From: Bradyrhizobium sp. CCGB01
GTDB lineage: Bacteria; Pseudomonadota; Alphaproteobacteria; Rhizobiales; Xanthobacteraceae
Length of the DNA: 64,000 nucleotides
Direction of reading: 5' to 3'
NCBI RefSeq assembly: GCF_024199795.1
Contig: NZ_JANADK010000001.1
Location: forward strand, 5,022,001 to 5,086,000
Positions 1 to 7,805 of the stretch are shown one piece after another (positions within the stretch are counted from its first letter, which is position 1; every line of letters begins with the position of its first letter). The notes beneath the pieces are model-generated. The model was given only the letters and a program-made list of their open reading frames with translations, was not told where the DNA came from and searched no databases. The position numbers and the translations under genes are program-made.

Positions 1-2
1 CA

Positions 3-695
3 TTCGGCGTCGTGCACAGCACTTACGACTATCCAGGTGTCCCGGTCGCACCGGCCACGATCAAGCGCCGGCATGCCGTGCTCGACGGCGTCCGTATTCC
101 GCTGCGGCCGCATTTCGGCGTCATCGCGGTCGCGCCGCGCGAGGTCGATTTCGTCGACTCCGTGCCGCCATCCTATTTCGGCGGTAATCTCGACAATTGG
201 CGGCTGGGGAAGGGGTCCACCGTCTATCTTCCGGTCTCGGTGCCTGGCGCGCTGCTGTCGGTCGGCGACTCCCACGCAACGCAGGGCGACGGCGAACTCA
301 GCGGCACCGCGATCGAATGCTCGATGACCGGCACGTTCGAAGTCATCCTGCACAAGAAGGCCGATCTCGCCGGCCGGCCGTTTGCCGATCTATCCTATCC
401 CCTGATCGAGACCGAGACCGACTGGGTGCTGACCGGCTTCAGCCACCCCAACTACCTCGCCGAGTTCGGCGCGCAAGGCCAGAGCGAGGTCTACGCAAAA
501 TCATCGCTCGACCTCGCCATGAAGGATGCGTTCCGCAAGATGCGGCGCTTCCTGATGAACGTGAGGGGCCTCAGCGAGGACGAGGCCATCGCGCTGATGT
601 CGGCCGCGGTCGATTTCGGCGTCACTCAGGTCGTCGACGGCAATTGGGGGGTGCACGCCATCCTCAGCAAGCGCCTGTTTCAGGACGCGCCTTAA
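3..695 (+). CDS. acetamidase/formamidase family protein, 3' part (gene starts before the window)
   Basis: The frame is open from the first bases, so the N-terminus lies outside the window. The visible 230 residues match the FmdA/AmdA amidase family, which hydrolyses formamide or short amides to ammonia and the acid. Family landmarks seen are a PHFGVIAVAP segment, the PSYFGGNLDNW block, and the VGDSHATQGDGE metal-site region. The last ~60 residues (DAFRKMRRFLMNVRGLSEDEA and on) are the usual helical end. RidA follows 14 bp later on the same strand, which suggests co-transcription. The family is clear; the exact substrate is not. Confidence 0.9.
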   Translation, partial: FGVVHSTYDYPGVPVAPATIKRRHAVLDGVRIPLRPHFGVIAVAPREVDFVDSVPPSYFGGNLDNWRLGKGSTVYLPVSVPGALLSVGDSHATQGDGELSGTAIECSMTGTFEVILHKKADLAGRPFADLSYPLIETETDWVLTGFSHPNYLAEFGAQGQSEVYAKSSLDLAMKDAFRKMRRFLMNVRGLSEDEAIALMSAAVDFGVTQVVDGNWGVHAILSKRLFQDAP

Positions 696-709
696 CAAGG
701 ATAGCTCAG

Positions 710-1093
710 GTGAAATTCCACATGATCAGCGGCGGACCGAAGCCGGTCGCGCCCTTCAGCCACGCCGTCGAGACCGATGGCTTTGTCTTCGTCACCGGCC
801 AGATGCCGGATACGCCGCAAACGCCGGGCGTGCTGCCCGACGGCATCGTCGCGCAGACTTGTGCGGTGATGGCGAATTTGAAGGTGGTTCTGGCCGGTCT
901 CGATCTCGGCCTTGAGCACGTCGTGATGACAAGGATTTATCTCACGCGTTTCAAGGAAGACTACGCCGCGATGAACGAGACCTACCGCAGCTTCTTTCCA
1001 CCGGACAGCCTGCCGGCCCGCACCTGCGTCGGTGTCACCGGGCTCGCCTACGACGCGCTGATCGAGATCGATCTGGTGTGCCGGCGGCCATGA
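710..1093 (+). CDS. RidA/YjgF family reactive-intermediate deaminase
   Basis: A 127-residue RidA-family protein. These small trimeric enzymes hydrolyse reactive enamine/imine intermediates to ketoacids and ammonia. The ligand-binding arginine is visible at about residue 104 (PARTCVGVTGL), followed by the family's terminal IEIDLV strand. The GTG at 710 is chosen because AAGG sits about 9 bp upstream; an ATG at 722 is an alternative that would drop four residues. The upstream amidase gene ends only 14 bp before. RidA next to an ammonia-releasing amidase fits nitrogen catabolism, but that is inference. Confidence 0.88.
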   Translation: MKFHMISGGPKPVAPFSHAVETDGFVFVTGQMPDTPQTPGVLPDGIVAQTCAVMANLKVVLAGLDLGLEHVVMTRIYLTRFKEDYAAMNETYRSFFPPDSLPARTCVGVTGLAYDALIEIDLVCRRP

Positions 1094-1100
1094 GAGCAGC

Positions 1101-1187
1101 GTAGGGCGGATTAGCGAACGTAATCCGCCACGTCCTCGCCGCGGAGGTGAATGCGGCGGATTACGCCTTCGGTTAATCCGCCCTACG
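1101..1187. repeat. palindromic dispersed repeat (GTAGGGCGGATTA family)
   Basis: The outer arms GTAGGGCGGATTA (1101-1113) and TAATCCGCCCTAC (1174-1186) are perfect inverted repeats. Two smaller hairpins (GGATTA/TAATCC at each end) are nested inside, so the RNA could form a cruciform-like structure. Related repeats occur at 16444, 22449 and 35429. It lies just after the RidA gene and might also end transcription. Apart from this repeat and the palindrome at 1368, I see nothing in 1094-1389. Confidence 0.8.
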
Positions 1188-1367
1188 GCCCCTCATGTTC
1201 CCATGTCGGCGCGAACTTTCCGTAAAATTGCAACCCGCGCGTGCAAGAAGTCTTGATCGGCGGTGATCTAGAGGTGATGGCGCGCCTTGAACGCGGCCCC
1301 GGGCGACAGCGACTAATCCAACAGAGTGCCCAAGGATCAGTGGAACGTGATCGAGCTTCCTCTTCTT

Positions 1368-1388
1368 AAAGCACCAAAATGGTGCTTT
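1368..1388. promoter_or_regulatory. perfect 9-bp palindrome, NtrC-box-like operator
   Basis: AAAGCACCA-AAA-TGGTGCTTT is a perfect inverted repeat with 3 bp between the arms. Its core (GCACCAAAATGGTGC) equals the central 15 positions of the enteric NtrC-binding consensus TGCACCAAAATGGTGCA. It ends one base before the GTG at 1390 and 10 bp before the ATG at 1399. That position suits a repressor or autoregulatory site better than a distant enhancer. No convincing sigma-54 -24/-12 element was found upstream. Confidence 0.55.
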
Positions 1389-1389
1389 A

Positions 1390-2553
1390 GTGCTTTCCAT
1401 GAGCCCGTCGCCCCGAAACGCGCCATCTGCGCTGCGTTACAGGCTTGCCCCTGACCCGGCCGCCAAGGCCGCGCTGGAGGCGACGTTCCAGGCCTATGAC
1501 CGCATGATGGAGATCCTGGACGAGGTCGCACGGAGCCATAACGTCGGTTCCAACGTCGTCCTGCTCCATGCCCATGCCTATGACCCAATCCGCAAACAGA
1601 CCGCGCTGCCGTCGCGGCTGGTGACGCTGGGCCTGCGCGACCGCGCCGATTATCGCGCCGCGCAAGGCCGCCGCCTGCCGCTCGACGACAAGCTCGCCAA
1701 GATCAAGGGCCCCGCCACCATTTCGATTGCGACGGTGCAGGGGCGCTTCAGCGTGTCCTTCGACTACGCCGGCTATGCCGAGGGCTGGGGGCAGAGCGCG
1801 CCCGCGCACCTCATCCGCACCGACGACGGCTTCGAAGTTCACTACGGCGTCACGCCGAACAGTCTGCCAGAGGAGGAGAACGCTATGGATACCATCGCTG
1901 CCGCCCCCGACAATTTCCTGTCACGGGTCGGGCGCCTGATCGCCGGGATTGCCTATGACGCGATCGAGCAGGCGGAAGGCAAGAACAAGCTCAAAGTGGT
2001 CGGCCAAGCCATCCGCGAGATCGAACGCGCGGAAAGCGAAGCGCGCGACGCGCTCGCGGCCGCACGTGCCGAGGAATACCGTCTCAACGCGCGTCGCACC
2101 GAGATCGAACGCGAGATGACCGATCTTGCTCCCAAGATCGAGGGCGCGATCGCCGATAACCGCGACGATCTCGCGCGCGCCGGCATCGCGCGGCAGATGG
2201 ATCTGGAGGCGCAGTTCGAGGTGCTCTCCCGCGCCATCGACGAGAACAACGAGAAGATCGAGCAATGCGTGACATCGCTGCGTGCGGTGCTGTCGGCGCT
2301 CCAGGACGCCGAGCAGCGCCGCGCCGATCTCGAAAAGAGCGAAGCACAGGCGAGCCATCAGGCCGCGACGTCGCCCCGGAAATCGGGCGGCAGCTCGGCG
2401 GCGGCGAAGGCCCTGCGGGCGGGCAGGGCGGTGGCGCGCGCCACCGGCGTACCGCCGGGCATTCCGTATTCCAGCGACATCGACGAGCTCAGCACGCTCC
2501 ATCGCGACAGGGAGATTGCGGCGAGGCTGGCGCGGCTGAAGTCACGCTCCTGA
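1390..2553 (+). CDS. PspA/IM30 family protein with a TnpB-like N-terminal domain
   Basis: 387 residues in one uninterrupted frame. Residues 166 to ~330 are a long, charged, Ala/Glu/Arg-rich helix typical of PspA/IM30, a membrane-binding scaffold of the phage-shock response. Residues ~15-160 do not belong to PspA: an YRLAPDPAAKAALEATFQAY helix, an HAYDPIRKQTALPSRLVTLGL helix, then ISIATVQGRFSVSF and AHLIRTDDGFEVHYGV strands follow the order of the N-terminal lobe of IS605-type TnpB, ending where TnpB's RuvC domain would begin. No RuvC residues are present. ATG 1885 has AGGAGG 8 bp upstream and would give a 222-residue protein of normal PspA length. No good ribosome site precedes GTG 1390 or ATG 1399. 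The YqiJ-like gene follows after 10 bp. The PspA call is firm; the TnpB resemblance is by eye. Confidence 0.8.
   Translation: MLSMSPSPRNAPSALRYRLAPDPAAKAALEATFQAYDRMMEILDEVARSHNVGSNVVLLHAHAYDPIRKQTALPSRLVTLGLRDRADYRAAQGRRLPLDDKLAKIKGPATISIATVQGRFSVSFDYAGYAEGWGQSAPAHLIRTDDGFEVHYGVTPNSLPEEENAMDTIAAAPDNFLSRVGRLIAGIAYDAIEQAEGKNKLKVVGQAIREIERAESEARDALAAARAEEYRLNARRTEIEREMTDLAPKIEGAIADNRDDLARAGIARQMDLEAQFEVLSRAIDENNEKIEQCVTSLRAVLSALQDAEQRRADLEKSEAQASHQAATSPRKSGGSSAAAKALRAGRAVARATGVPPGIPYSSDIDELSTLHRDREIAARLARLKSRS
1871..1887 (+). promoter_or_regulatory. strong internal ribosome binding site and start for a short PspA form
   Basis: AGGAGG at 1871-1876 is followed 8 bp later by ATG 1885, in frame with the surrounding gene. 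This is the best Shine-Dalgarno sequence in the operon and sits exactly at the junction between the TnpB-like and PspA-like parts. It predicts a separate 222-residue PspA product in addition to, or instead of, the fusion. Confidence 0.6.
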
Positions 2554-2563
2554 GTGCCGTGTC

Positions 2564-3223
2564 ATGAGCGCTCTGCTCGAACACGTCATGATGCCGGAGG
2601 TCAGGCCGTTCGCGATCGCGGCGGCCATGATCCTCATCGTCGGCTCGATCGAGGTGGTCTCGATGCTGGTCGGCGCTTCGCTGAGCGAGATGCTCGGCAC
2701 CAACATCGATTTTGGTCACCCCAGCGACAATGGCGTGATCAATGCCATCTCCTGGATCAATGTCGGCGGCGTGCCGCTGTTGATCTTCCTGCTGCTGCTG
2801 CTCGGCGCCTTCTCCATCACCGGCTTCCTGATCCAGGACATCGCGCGGATGGTGGCTGGTCCCTTGCCGACGACGCTCGCCTCGGTCGGGGCGGTCGCCG
2901 CCTCGATTCCGCTGGTCCGCGGCGCGAGCCGGGCGATCGCGCGGGTCATCCCCAAGGATGAAAGCTACGCCGTCGGCCTCGGCGATCTCGTGGGCCGCGT
3001 CGGCGAGGTCGTCATCGGTCCACTCGATCAGGGGCCGCCCGGCCGCGTCAGCGTCGCCGACATTCACGGCAACCGCCATTTCGTCTGGGCGGTCGCCGCA
3101 CCATCGTCATCGCCCCTGCCGCAGGGAACCATGGTCCTGCTGGTCGATCGCGCCGACACCCGCTTCGTGGCGGTGAAGGCCGACGATGAACTCAAGCCGT
3201 CCAAACCACCTCTAAGCAGCTAG
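2564..3223 (+). CDS. YqiJ-like inner-membrane protein with OB-fold domain
   Basis: 219 residues. Three hydrophobic segments (about residues 15-38, 70-92 and 100-118) are followed by a soluble beta-rich part (about 140-205: LVGRVGEVVIGPLDQGPPGRV and on) that resembles the OB fold of YqiJ/NfeD proteins. Such proteins usually pair with flotillins. It lies 10 bp after the PspA-type gene and 24 bp before the flotillin start, so the three are probably one transcript. The likely role is a membrane partner that organises the flotillin assembly; no catalytic residues were recognised. Confidence 0.8.
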   Translation: MSALLEHVMMPEVRPFAIAAAMILIVGSIEVVSMLVGASLSEMLGTNIDFGHPSDNGVINAISWINVGGVPLLIFLLLLLGAFSITGFLIQDIARMVAGPLPTTLASVGAVAASIPLVRGASRAIARVIPKDESYAVGLGDLVGRVGEVVIGPLDQGPPGRVSVADIHGNRHFVWAVAAPSSSPLPQGTMVLLVDRADTRFVAVKADDELKPSKPPLSS

Positions 3224-3246
3224 CAAGCCATTTATTGGAGAAAGTC

Positions 3247-4941
3247 ATGTTCGACATCGCAGTCCCGGCCATGATCGGCGTCGCGCTGATCGTCGTCCTC
3301 GGGATCGTCTTTACCATCCTCTACAAGCGCGCGACCCGCGACGAGGCCTTCGTGCGCACCGGCCTCGGCGGCAAGAAAGTCGTGCTCGACGGCGGCGCTA
3401 TGATCCTGCCGATCTTCCACTCCTATGCCAGCGTCAATCTGAAGACGCTACGCCTCACCGTCGAACGCAAGGAGCGGGAATCCCTGATCACCAAGGACCG
3501 CCTGCGCGTCGATATCGTCGCCGAATTCTACGTGCGCGTCCGCCCCGACGATGAGAGCATCGCGCTGGCGAGCCAGACGCTGGGAGCGTTGACCAACGAT
3601 GCCGAGGCGCTGCGCAACCAGGTCGAAGCAAAGTTCGTCGACGGCTTGCGCTCGGTGGCGGCGACCATGAGCATCCTCGAGCTTCAGGAGAAGCGCTCGG
3701 ACTTCGTCAAGCACGTGCAGGCCACGGTCGAGTCCGATGTGAAGTCGAACGGGCTCGAGCTTGAATCGGTGTCGCTGACCAAGCTGGACCAGACCGACGT
3801 CAAGTTCTTCAACCCCGAAAACTTCTTCGACGCCGAAGGTCTCACTCAATTGAAGACCGTCACCGAGACCCGCCGGCGCGACCGCAACGCCATCGTGCGC
3901 GACAACGAGGTGGCCATCGCGCAGAAGGACCTCGAGGCGCGGCAGCAGACGCTCGGGATCGAGCGGACCAAGAAGGAGGCCGAGCTCTCCCAGGAGCGCG
4001 ACATCGCCAACAAGACCGCGAGCACCCGGGCCGAGGTCGCAACCGCAACCCAGACCGCGCGCCTGACCGAGGAGAACGCACGCATCGATACCGATCGTGC
4101 CGTTGCCGAGAAGGAGGCCGGTGCCAAGCAGGTCAAGGAAACGGCAGTCATCGAATCGGATCTGGCGATCAACAAGCGCAAGACCGATGCGCAGCGCGAG
4201 ATCCAGATCGCCACGCAGGAGAACGAGATCCAGATCGCGTCCAAGAGCAAGCAGACCTCGGAGGCCGTCGCCGAGGCCAAGACGGCCGAAGCGCTTGCCG
4301 TCTCCGCTGAGGAAAAGGTGGTGACGGCGCGCGCCGTCGAGGTCGCCGACCGCGCCCGTCTCACCCAGGTGCTCGCCGCGCGTACCGAGGCCGAGCGCAA
4401 ATCGACCGAACTGATCGTCGCGGCCGAGGCCGAGAAGAAGGCGTCGCTCGATCGCGCCGAGGCCGTCAAGACGCTGGCCACTGCGGAGGCCGAGTCCAAC
4501 AAGATCAAGGCGGTCGGCGTCAGGAATATCGGTGAAGCGGAAGCTGCCGTCATCACCATGAAGAACGAGGCGCAGAACAAGCTCGGCAGCAACGTCATCG
4601 ATTTCGAGATCGCCAAGAAGCGGATCGAGACGATGCCGTCGGCGCTGGCCGAGATGGTGAAGCCGATCGCCAACCTCAAGGACGTCCGCATCCTGCACAC
4701 CGGCGGCGCATTTGGCGGTAACGGTGCGGGCGGAGGCAATGTCGGCTTCGGTGAAGGGCTTGCCGGCGAGCTGCTGAAGGTGCACGCGCTGCGTCCGATG
4801 ATCGACGAGATCCTGCGCCAGAGCGGCTTTGCGCCCGGCGATGATCCCGTGAAGGCGCTGGTCGGCGCCGTGACGGGCAAGAGCAACGGTGCCGCGATGC
4901 CCGCGCCCGTGGCGGAGAAAACAAACGCCGCCGATCTATGA
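3247..4941 (+). CDS. flotillin family protein (YqiK type)
   Basis: 564 residues. An N-terminal membrane helix (about residues 5-27) is followed by an SPFH/band-7 domain (about 28-200), a long Ala/Glu/Lys coiled coil (about 200-430), and a Gly-rich C-terminal tail. The size is close to E. coli YqiK. ATG 3247 is chosen because TTGGAG lies 7-12 bp upstream; an in-frame TTG at 3235 would overlap that site. It is the last gene of the PspA-YqiJ-flotillin operon. Flotillins form membrane microdomain scaffolds, and PspA/flotillin linkage is known in other bacteria. Confidence 0.9.
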   Translation: MFDIAVPAMIGVALIVVLGIVFTILYKRATRDEAFVRTGLGGKKVVLDGGAMILPIFHSYASVNLKTLRLTVERKERESLITKDRLRVDIVAEFYVRVRPDDESIALASQTLGALTNDAEALRNQVEAKFVDGLRSVAATMSILELQEKRSDFVKHVQATVESDVKSNGLELESVSLTKLDQTDVKFFNPENFFDAEGLTQLKTVTETRRRDRNAIVRDNEVAIAQKDLEARQQTLGIERTKKEAELSQERDIANKTASTRAEVATATQTARLTEENARIDTDRAVAEKEAGAKQVKETAVIESDLAINKRKTDAQREIQIATQENEIQIASKSKQTSEAVAEAKTAEALAVSAEEKVVTARAVEVADRARLTQVLAARTEAERKSTELIVAAEAEKKASLDRAEAVKTLATAEAESNKIKAVGVRNIGEAEAAVITMKNEAQNKLGSNVIDFEIAKKRIETMPSALAEMVKPIANLKDVRILHTGGAFGGNGAGGGNVGFGEGLAGELLKVHALRPMIDEILRQSGFAPGDDPVKALVGAVTGKSNGAAMPAPVAEKTNAADL

Positions 4942-4983
4942 ACGCCGGTTCATTGCTGCGGAGAATTCGAATCGATAAGAACT

Positions 4984-5017
4984 GGCTCGTTGCGCGTCTC
5001 GCGTCGCGCAGCGAGCC
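4984..5017 (+). terminator. hairpin after the flotillin gene
   Basis: A 13-bp stem (GGCTCGTTGCGCG with CGCGCAGCGAGCC, one G-U pair) and an 8-nt loop lie about 42 bp after the flotillin stop. No T-run follows, so it may be a 3'-end hairpin rather than a full intrinsic terminator. Confidence 0.45.
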
Positions 5018-5154
5018 GGAGTGCGGATCGATGGCGTGTTGAACATCTCGATCTCGCTCCGGATGAATTCCTGGGGCAACGCCATTTGTTGCCGCGGCGC
5101 CTGCGCCGATCGACGTCAGGCGCTTGAAGCCAGTTTCGATCCGGAGATTTTTGC

Positions 5155-5523
5155 ATGAAGTATTTTCTGTCTGGACTGATCGCGATCGGACTTGCGATCG
5201 CCGCCGCGCCGTCGTTCGCGGCCGACGCCCGCAACGTCACCGTCGTCAACGAGACCGGCTATGCCATCAAGTTCCTGGGCTTCAATGCGCCGGACGATGG
5301 GCTGGACGAATGGGACAACGAGCTCGAGAAGGTGTTGCAGAACCAGGCGAGCACTTATGTCGAGTTCGAGGAGGACGACGAGGGATGCGTCTGGAACATC
5401 CGCGTCGACTGGCAGAACTACGACGAGGCCGTGCTCTGGAAGAACGTCAATCTCTGCAAGATGACCGCGCTTCGGCTGCGCTACGACCCCGGCACCAAGA
5501 CCACCTCGTTCGTCGCCGAGTAA
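5155..5523 (+). CDS. small secreted protein of unknown function
   Basis: 122 residues with a clear Sec signal peptide: Lys at position 3, a hydrophobic stretch to about residue 19, and an AxA-type cleavage site at SFAAD (about residue 23). The mature part is acidic (EFEEDDEGC) and has two cysteines that could form a disulfide. GGAG lies about 9 bp before the ATG, supporting the start. I recognise no family. The tRNA-Asn gene follows on the same strand but is separately expressed. Confidence 0.75.
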   Translation: MKYFLSGLIAIGLAIAAAPSFAADARNVTVVNETGYAIKFLGFNAPDDGLDEWDNELEKVLQNQASTYVEFEEDDEGCVWNIRVDWQNYDEAVLWKNVNLCKMTALRLRYDPGTKTTSFVAE

Positions 5524-5668
5524 CGCGACCTGACTTGACTGACTTGGCCCGGAGGAGGGGCCGCTGTAGGCCCTTCCTTCACGCTTTGTGCAAGATAGCG
5601 AATTCGTCCTTTGCAAGCGCAAGCGGCTTTGTTATACGCAGCCCGCGCGAACGACTGGTTCGCCCTTT

Positions 5669-5743
5669 TCCTCGGTAGCTCAGCGGTAGAGCATCCGACT
5701 GTTAATCGGATGGTCGCTGGTTCGAATCCAGCCCGGGGAGCCA
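5669..5743 (+). tRNA. tRNA-Asn (anticodon GTT)
   Basis: 75 nt including an encoded CCA. The 7-bp acceptor stem pairs TCCTCGG with CCGGGGA. The D-arm GTAGCTCAGCGGTAGAGC, anticodon GTT at 5701-5703 inside CTGTTAA, and T-arm GGTTCGAATCC are all intact. No integrated element was recognised at its 3' end. Confidence 0.97.
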
Positions 5744-5894
5744 AAATCCAAATAAATTCAATGGCCTAAATGCGTCGCGCGATGCAACAGCGATCAGGGC
5801 TGCCCCTCGGGGGCGTTCGCCCGGCTGTTCTGTCGCCTGGAGAATGGGAATCGGCCGGGCCGTAGCCAGCGCCCAGCGCCGCCGCACCAGACGC

Positions 5895-6887
5895 TTATAG
5901 TTCAGGCTCGGGGGCTTGGACCCTCAGGCGAGGACCGGCTCCTACTGCCAGGGTCTGCGACGGACGCTCCCCGAACATCGCAAGGTAATACTGCGAGAAT
6001 CGCCCGAGCTCGTAGAAGCCCTGCTGCATGGCGACAGCGGCCACGGTCGTCGAGCCCGGCGCGCTCTCATGCAGAATGGAATGAACGGCGCACAGGCGCT
6101 TGTGCCTGAGGAAGCTGACCGGGCCCAAACCGAACACCTCTTGAAATGCGCGATGCAGGGTGCGGCGCGACACCCCGAGGGCGGCGCAGATCTCCGACAC
6201 ATGCACCGGGCGCGTGCCGGTATCTTCGAGATACTCCTCGACCCGGCGGATCAGCCGCCTTGCCGAAGGCAGCCAGCCGGTGTCGTCAGGCGGCAGAGAC
6301 GACATGACATTGGCCGCCATGCACTCCACGATCGATCGCGTCCAGAAGTCGGCGGTCGACGGTGTCAGGCCGGCCTTGTAGGTACGCAGATGCGACATGA
6401 TCCGGACCAGGCGACGTGAGGCGATGGCGCCACTATCGAGGTCTGCCCGGAAATGTCCGCGGCTGCGCCAGGTTTCGGGGTCGCTCAACCTCGGTTCGCC
6501 GCCGAACAGCGAGGCCACGTCGTTGAGGTCGAAGCGCATGGCCGCGTAAGCGGACGCGCCGAAGAAGACGCCGTCATGCTCGAGCAGCGGCGGAATCACG
6601 AGCACGTCGTTGAGGCCCATGTCGAAAGACCAGTGGGTGACGCGCTCTTCGGCCGCGAGCAGCATCCCGATGATCAGCTTGTCGTCGCTCGAGACGCGCT
6701 GCGTGCGCATGCCGACGTTGAACGTGCCGATGCTGAGGGAGAAATCGCCGATGCCGACATGGGACAGCGTTCCGCGCAGCCGCCCGCGGCCGAGTTGCAT
6801 CACGTCGACATGCGAGCCGTGGACGGCCTGCTGAAGACCTTCGAAGCCGTCGAGCTTACGCGAATCAACCAGGAGGAATTGCCCCAT
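5895..6887 (-). CDS. AraC family transcriptional regulator
   Basis: 330 residues. The C-terminal ~100 residues hold the two helix-turn-helix motifs of AraC/XylS proteins (VSEICAALGVSRRTLHRAFQ, then a QQGFYELGRFSQYYLAMFGE segment with the classic second-helix pattern). The N-terminal ~220 residues are a ligand-sensing region without a recognised family. AAGG about 8 bp before the ATG supports the start. No divergent target lies beside it: the tRNA is downstream and a sparse region upstream. Its regulon cannot be inferred here. Confidence 0.85.
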   Translation of the reverse strand: MGQFLLVDSRKLDGFEGLQQAVHGSHVDVMQLGRGRLRGTLSHVGIGDFSLSIGTFNVGMRTQRVSSDDKLIIGMLLAAEERVTHWSFDMGLNDVLVIPPLLEHDGVFFGASAYAAMRFDLNDVASLFGGEPRLSDPETWRSRGHFRADLDSGAIASRRLVRIMSHLRTYKAGLTPSTADFWTRSIVECMAANVMSSLPPDDTGWLPSARRLIRRVEEYLEDTGTRPVHVSEICAALGVSRRTLHRAFQEVFGLGPVSFLRHKRLCAVHSILHESAPGSTTVAAVAMQQGFYELGRFSQYYLAMFGERPSQTLAVGAGPRLRVQAPEPEL

Positions 6888-7483
6888 GGCCGTACCTTGT
6901 TACTCAAGCGCGACAATTCTGCGGCAGGCGGCAGCAAATACTACCACAACGCGAGGTCGGAGTGACGATCTGAGCTCGCGTCCTTGGTCAAATCATCTTC
7001 GAATTTAACGCAAAGTATGCGCCAAACAGCGCTCCGGATCGAGGAATTCGTGACATGAGGCAATTAGTCTCGCCAGCTGCTCTCGTGCACTGGCGCAAGC
7101 TGCACACCACAGGAATCCAATCCTCAGATACCGTTTGCAACCTAAGCGTTATCAGCGGCAATCGCTCTACGGATCCGCAGGCGGTATGTTGTTGCCGCGT
7201 GCTCAAAGGATGTGTACCGCCCGCCCGGCTGCTCCGTTCCGATCCCCGCCCGAATAGGAAAGGGGATAATTTCAGCCAATTTCAAGATCTTACCCCCACG
7301 TTCTAACGTTGTTCTCGACACGGCTTCAGGCAACACCTCAACAGTGATCCGGCTGCTTCCGGTGCAGAATCGCGTTCAAGCAGTTGTGTGCGTGTGGGCG
7401 CAGTCGCGTCATGAGGGCGACGCTAATTCGACTCAATTCAAATCGAGCCTTGCGGGAGCCGGTTTTTTATGGAGCTGATTCCC
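6888..7483. other. gene-poor stretch between the AraC gene and a small gene
   Basis: About 600 bp, less GC-rich than its surroundings. No RNA, repeat or confident gene was recognised, except for one weak small frame on the minus strand (7142-7285) listed separately. It must contain the AraC promoter. Confidence 0.5.
7142..7285 (-). CDS. possible small protein (47 residues)
   Basis: A TTG start at 7285 preceded by a G-rich GGGGGT would give a 47-residue basic peptide beginning MKLAEIIPFPIRAG. An AEIIPFP start is a familiar look for small rhizobial proteins, which is the only support. No domain is recognised. The frame could equally be chance. Confidence 0.25.
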   Translation of the reverse strand: MKLAEIIPFPIRAGIGTEQPGGRYTSFEHAATTYRLRIRRAIAADNA

Positions 7484-7663
7484 ATGCCAGACATCCAGGT
7501 CGACCGCTTCCGAATGGCCCCCTCGATTCTGCCGGCAGACGTTCCCGAACTCAGCGATGATGAATGCCTGGCTTGCCTCGCGCGCGCCGTCGAGGAGCAC
7601 GATTCGGCGCGGCTCGACGAAGTCGCCGCGCTGATCGGCCGCCTCGCGGTGACGATCGAATAG
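7484..7663 (+). CDS. small acidic protein of unknown function
   Basis: 59 residues from ATG 7484, which has GGAG 9 bp upstream; an in-frame ATG at 7469 would overlap that site. The peptide is acidic and helical (PELSDDECLACLARAVEEHD), with a CLAC cysteine pair. No family was recognised. It lies 142 bp before the methyltransferase-like gene on the same strand. Confidence 0.5.
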   Translation: MPDIQVDRFRMAPSILPADVPELSDDECLACLARAVEEHDSARLDEVAALIGRLAVTIE

Positions 7664-7805
7664 CTCATCGACCACTTTGATGCCGTGAGTTGCGCAGCCC
7701 GGGTCTGGCGCCCGGGCCCACGGACGTGTTGCGTTTTCGCGGAGCCTGTTCCAAAGATGCCGCCAACTTTCGTCCGCGGCATCGTCCGCATTGCAGGGTC
7801 CGCAA

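Noticed and set aside
197..709. Long upstream extension of the RidA gene
   Set aside because: It overlaps the amidase gene in another frame with Arg-rich sequence; RidA homology starts at about 710.
1250..1367. Sigma-54 promoter before the PspA-type gene
   Set aside because: Candidates such as TGGCGCGCCTTGAAC and TGGAACGTGATCGAGC do not have GG and GC at the required 10-bp spacing.
1390..1884. Intact TnpB gene or IS605 element
   Set aside because: Only the N-terminal lobe is present; there is no RuvC catalytic Asp/Glu, zinc finger, TnpA or end structure.
3448..4785. 445-codon minus-strand frame opposite the flotillin gene
   Set aside because: It mirrors the Ala/Glu coiled-coil codons as Leu/Gly/Arg-rich sequence; an antisense artefact.
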